Part shown: in pieces, positions 60,431-64,000 of the stretch | How positions within the stretch are numbered: position 1 is the stretch's first letter | Layout: each line of letters starts with the position of its first letter | Origin: Rallus limicola | Lineage: Eukaryota > Chordata > Aves > Gruiformes > Rallidae | Assembly (NCBI GenBank): GCA_022605955.1 | Contig: JAKCOZ010000007.1 | Span: 14,947,501 to 15,011,500, forward strand | DNA length: 64,000 nt | Reading direction: 5' to 3' | Translations under genes and position numbers: made by a program | Notes under the pieces: generated by a model | Database searches by the model: none | The model's input: only the letters and a program-made list of their open reading frames with translations | What the model was told of the DNA's origin: nothing

Positions 60431-63400
60431 CACATTGAAAGTCTGGGAAAGTAGAATTTCATGGACTAGTGTAGCTTTCATCTCATTCCTGTGTATTTAG
60501 ACTTATATTCTTGTTACATTAACTGTCCATAAAATGTCTAAACCTAGTATGAAAGTCTGCAGTATGCAGGTTTGAGGTTTGATAGGTGAATATGATTCAC
60601 AAAACAATCTAATTTAAATTTAAATTTAAAATTTGTGCTAGCATAAGAGGAACTTCCTCAGTGTGAAATTTTAATGTTATATATGTTATTGTAGATCTAG
60701 CTATAGATCTACAATAACTGAAATCTTAAGTGAAAAACCTACTCAGTGGAGGACATGTGGCTCCTACAGCAGTTGGGCCAGAGCCTGTTCTGAACAGCTG
60801 AGCCAGTGCTCTCTGGTTTTTAGATCTAATTCCCAGACTAATCACTTCTTCCCAGTGGAGCCATTACTTGTGTATGTGTTCTCAGTGTCTTGTCTCTGGT
60901 GGCCCTTTGTAGAAAGTCCCCGCGCCAAATTTCTTCTTTCATTTGGTTTCTCCTGGCTTTTCTTTCTCAGTGTGTCCTGTGAACTTCCCTTGTGTGTTCT
61001 GCCACCTCCCACACGGATGCAATGATGCATTCCTACATTTGTTTAGGACCTGTAGCAACCACAGTCAAAGGTGTGCACCAAGATATTTAATATGTAATAA
61101 CACGATGCCTTAATTTGATTTATTACCAAGAAAAATGGGACAAATGTAATACGGAAGTTCCAGGCTTTCATATTTGTGCAATGAAACATGTGCAGAATGG
61201 AGCAAGCAACACTGACATCATGCTGTGTTCAGCTTTACCTAACTTCAAGTTCCAGGTGCTGGTGACTGTCTCTCTCAGAACTGGAGATGAATGGTAGACA
61301 TCAGGGATGAGAAGGTTCAGAAGTAATACATAAACTGGAGCTCACTCTGGGTAGAAGTCAAAATGCCACCTTAGATTTCAAACAGTCAATATATACTGCC
61401 TCATACAGGATAAGATAGCTTTGTATCAGCAGAAGATAACTTTATTTTCTTCATACAGGTCAATGCAGTTTAGTAATAAAATTTATCGAATCACCTTACA
61501 CAGGTACATGTGTAAAATGACTTTATACACCTGTAAATAACCTTATACTATTGATAAAAGGAGGAGGGAAGGGTTCTTTTCCAAGGCAACGTTCCTCTAG
61601 GGCTAAGCTTGTGTTCACATCTACTGGAGATGCACACCTCCTCTGGGACTTAGGTGTGTTGGAAAGGGAAAACCCATACGGGTTATCTTTCTGTTGATGC
61701 TTGAAGCAAAATGTTAATTTTATTTTAAATACTCATTCCTTTTCTTTTACATCTATTTTCTTTGTTTGTTACCCACAAATTCAAATGTGTCCTACACTCC
61801 ATATGTTTGTAACACTTGACTTTCTGATGTCTTTTCTGTACAGTCTTGGTTTTTGTTCACTGATGGTGTAAATGTAACTTTTAGAGACTTTCCTCTTTCT
61901 GATAAAGACAAGATCAGAGTTCTATGTGTTTCACTACATGTGAAAATTAGACACCCTTTTACAAGTTCTGGGCACAAGCTCATTGTAGTTTCACAAACTG
62001 AATAATAAAAGTATGCATTAAAACTTCTCCCGGTTTTCCATCTCTGTTCAGGCTTCACGTCTGGTTTTCCACACTTAGAAGCACAGTTGCAGGTCAAAAC
62101 TTCACGTGGCTACTGTCTTTGCAAGATGTTATTTTCCAATATTTATCATCAGTTTCAAATGCAATCACACTTTTCTCTACAGAAAAAAATGTATGTATTT
62201 TTTACTCTACAGAATACAAGCTTGTTAGGCTTATGACTAAGTTTACAAACAAAACCACCACGCATAAGCTCTGAAACCAGAAAAGCAGGGCCAGCCATGC
62301 ATTAAAGACTCGTGAGAGAGAAGCTGTCTCAATTTTTCTGAATGGAATGGTCACATGAGGGAAGAGAGGATTGCATGTGGAAGAGTGAGGGGGAAGTAGG
62401 TGAGCTTGTGATTTAAAAAGCTTGGTCATTAGCTCAGTAATCCCACTAAGTTTACTGCACAAAAATGTCTTAACACATTGTCAGAATTGCTCTGTAATGT
62501 CTCATGCTCTTTGCTCAGGATATGCAGCTCAGTACCACTCTAATCTCTAAAAACAGAGTGAGGAATCAAGGTCCATGCTAATGCAACCTTAGCTCTGCCT
62601 CCTGGAATGGGATATAATCACTTGGAGTTGTCTCCTGGTACTCAGCTGTGTTCCCAGGTTTAGATGTTGCTGGATTAATGGTGTTTGGAGATTAGCTGGA
62701 GCAGCTTGAGAGTTGTTATTGGAGTATGAGATGACCCATCCCATTTATATGATCAAAAGAGATTCCCTAAGGGATTCAGAATGTCAGAAGCCACGTTTTA
62801 CACCACGTGTCAGTGGTGGACTCCCAAGGTCTCGTAAGGGTTTCTGTTGTATGGGGACGAGGTTGTGGGGCTCCATGGCAGGCCTGTGAAAGTATAACTT
62901 CATGTAACAGTTATGTGGCTGAGAATAAAATAAGTAGTTGTAAAATCTAATAGGGTTAATTCTGGGTACCATGCCAAAAGCTTGAGTGCACAGCTATGTG
63001 GGACACTTTGGTTTCGTATGTCTGTCTCATGTAAACATATACTTAGATTTAGCAATGAGGTAGAATCAGTGTTGGAGCCTCAATTCCGGAACAATATCTA
63101 TAGTCTTCACAGGCAAAATATATTTATGTGAATTAAACTACAGCTGCTCAAAGACAGCAGCACTTAGGTGGTTTTGGTGTGTATCTTAACTTGCAATTGC
63201 CTGGCTTTAGAAGTTTGAGTGACACTGAATGTAGTGCATGGTTGGTATGTGATCCTAGTCTGCTCCTTCCTCTCCCTGTACACCTCTGTATAGTGGAACA
63301 GGGGCTAATGGTCATATTTTGAAATAGCTACAATATGTTAGGGCCAGTGAGAGGAAGAAAAATGGTCTAACTCTGCCAAATCTCAACAGTGTATTGGGGA

Positions 63401-64000
63401 CATCCCTCTCCTTTCCACTTAACCTGCTCACCTTTTCCCCAAATACCTCATCCTTATACCTGGCAGCATTCCCAGCTAACCTTCTTTAATTCCCATTGAA
63501 CTGTGTGGCATGTAACAAAGCTGTGTGTAAAAATCTGGTGCTTTCCATCTCGTGTTTTCTCTTGCTGGACACACCATAGACATCAGTTTAGTTTGGGGTT
63601 CAGTAGTTCTGGGTTACGCAAGGGACCTCACATGCTGCATCTGGAGACACCTCATTATAACAGGGTGATTAGCTTGATTGTTTTTCTTTGAAAAGGAAAA
63701 GGTGATGCTCTTCTTGTGTTCAGCCCAGTGAATTTGTACCAAGATCTGATTGAAACAGAGAATGCTATGCAGTAGTTAAATGACTGCACTGACGGGGATA
63801 GATCAGTGTGCTGGGTGGAAGATGAGCCCAGGCCAATGATTCCTCGGTGATTTATGCACAGCACAGGTATGTTAACGAAGGGCTTGTGGTCACTATAGTC
63901 ACCAATGTATAACCAACCATACTGGTATAAAGTGCTATAGGAAAGTAAGAAATAAGAGTTCAAAATTTTCTGGTAGGACCTCCTGGAAGGAAGAAAGCCA
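60431..64000. other. Intergenic, no gene recognised
   Basis: AT-rich sequence with short chance frames. The only marked structure is the palindrome at 60685-60718. No PENK exon is present, though that gene is expected further right from conserved synteny. Confidence 0.55.
60685..60718. repeat. Perfect inverted repeat, 15-bp arms with 4-nt loop
   Basis: GTTATTGTAGATCTA (60685-60699) is exactly complementary to 60704-60718, with loop GCTA. The sequence is AT-rich and could extrude as a cruciform. A (TTTAAA)n-like tract lies just upstream at about 60611-60631. Confidence 0.92.

Noticed and set aside
53278..64000. Search for PENK, expected next by synteny
   Set aside because: No opioid-peptide repeat motifs or signal-peptide exon are visible on either strand; the gene probably lies beyond the right edge.
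1..64000. CRISPR arrays, bacterial operons, phage or plasmid features
   Set aside because: The sequence is vertebrate nuclear DNA; repeats are microsatellites, LINEs and LTRs, with no regular spacer arrays.

Overview
The window looks like nuclear DNA from a bird. It has spliced genes with GT-AG introns, degraded CR1 LINE fragments on both strands (the dominant avian retroposon), and solo LTRs whose termini and layout resemble endogenous-retrovirus LTRs common in neoavian birds. Gene order and orientation are PLAG1(-), CHCHD7(+), SDR16C5(-), which matches the conserved amniote block that continues to PENK. No PENK coding sequence is visible. The exact species cannot be read from the sequence.

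Layout. Positions 1-8288 are AT-rich and most simply the first intron of PLAG1, read leftwards; the PLAG1 zinc-finger coding exons must lie beyond the left edge. Positions 7700-9330 form a CpG island acting as a head-to-head promoter. A PLAG1 first-exon donor lies at 8289 (-) and a CHCHD7 first-exon donor at 8837 (+). CHCHD7 coding exons are at 11718-11771, 12334-12432 and 13186-13287 and encode an 84-aa twin CX9C protein. Positions 13.9-34.5 kb lie between two convergent genes and carry CR1 remnants, one solo LTR, a perfect 18-bp-arm hairpin and a small CpG-rich patch. SDR16C5 occupies about 48.64-34.57 kb on the minus strand. Six coding exons join in frame to a 305-aa retinol dehydrogenase, with a noncoding first exon in a second CpG island. 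Upstream of it lie a long LTR (50376-51409), a second young solo LTR (52683-53272), and a third CpG island (about 57.0-57.85 kb). That third island has a TATA box and a ZNF143-type site but no recognisable gene. The right end holds CR1 fragments, a perfect palindrome and otherwise featureless sequence.

How the genes relate. CHCHD7 encodes a mitochondrial intermembrane-space protein, PLAG1 a transcription factor and SDR16C5 an ER retinol dehydrogenase. They are neighbours by conserved synteny, not members of one pathway. Only PLAG1 and CHCHD7 appear to share a promoter.

Most notable observations: two nearly identical solo LTRs in opposite orientation flank the whole SDR16C5 gene with intact target-site duplications; an older LTR of the same superfamily lies about 90 bp upstream of the terminal SDR16C5 exon; the CpG island at 57.5 kb is an orphan promoter; and there are two perfect hairpins. 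No clearly new protein-coding system was found.
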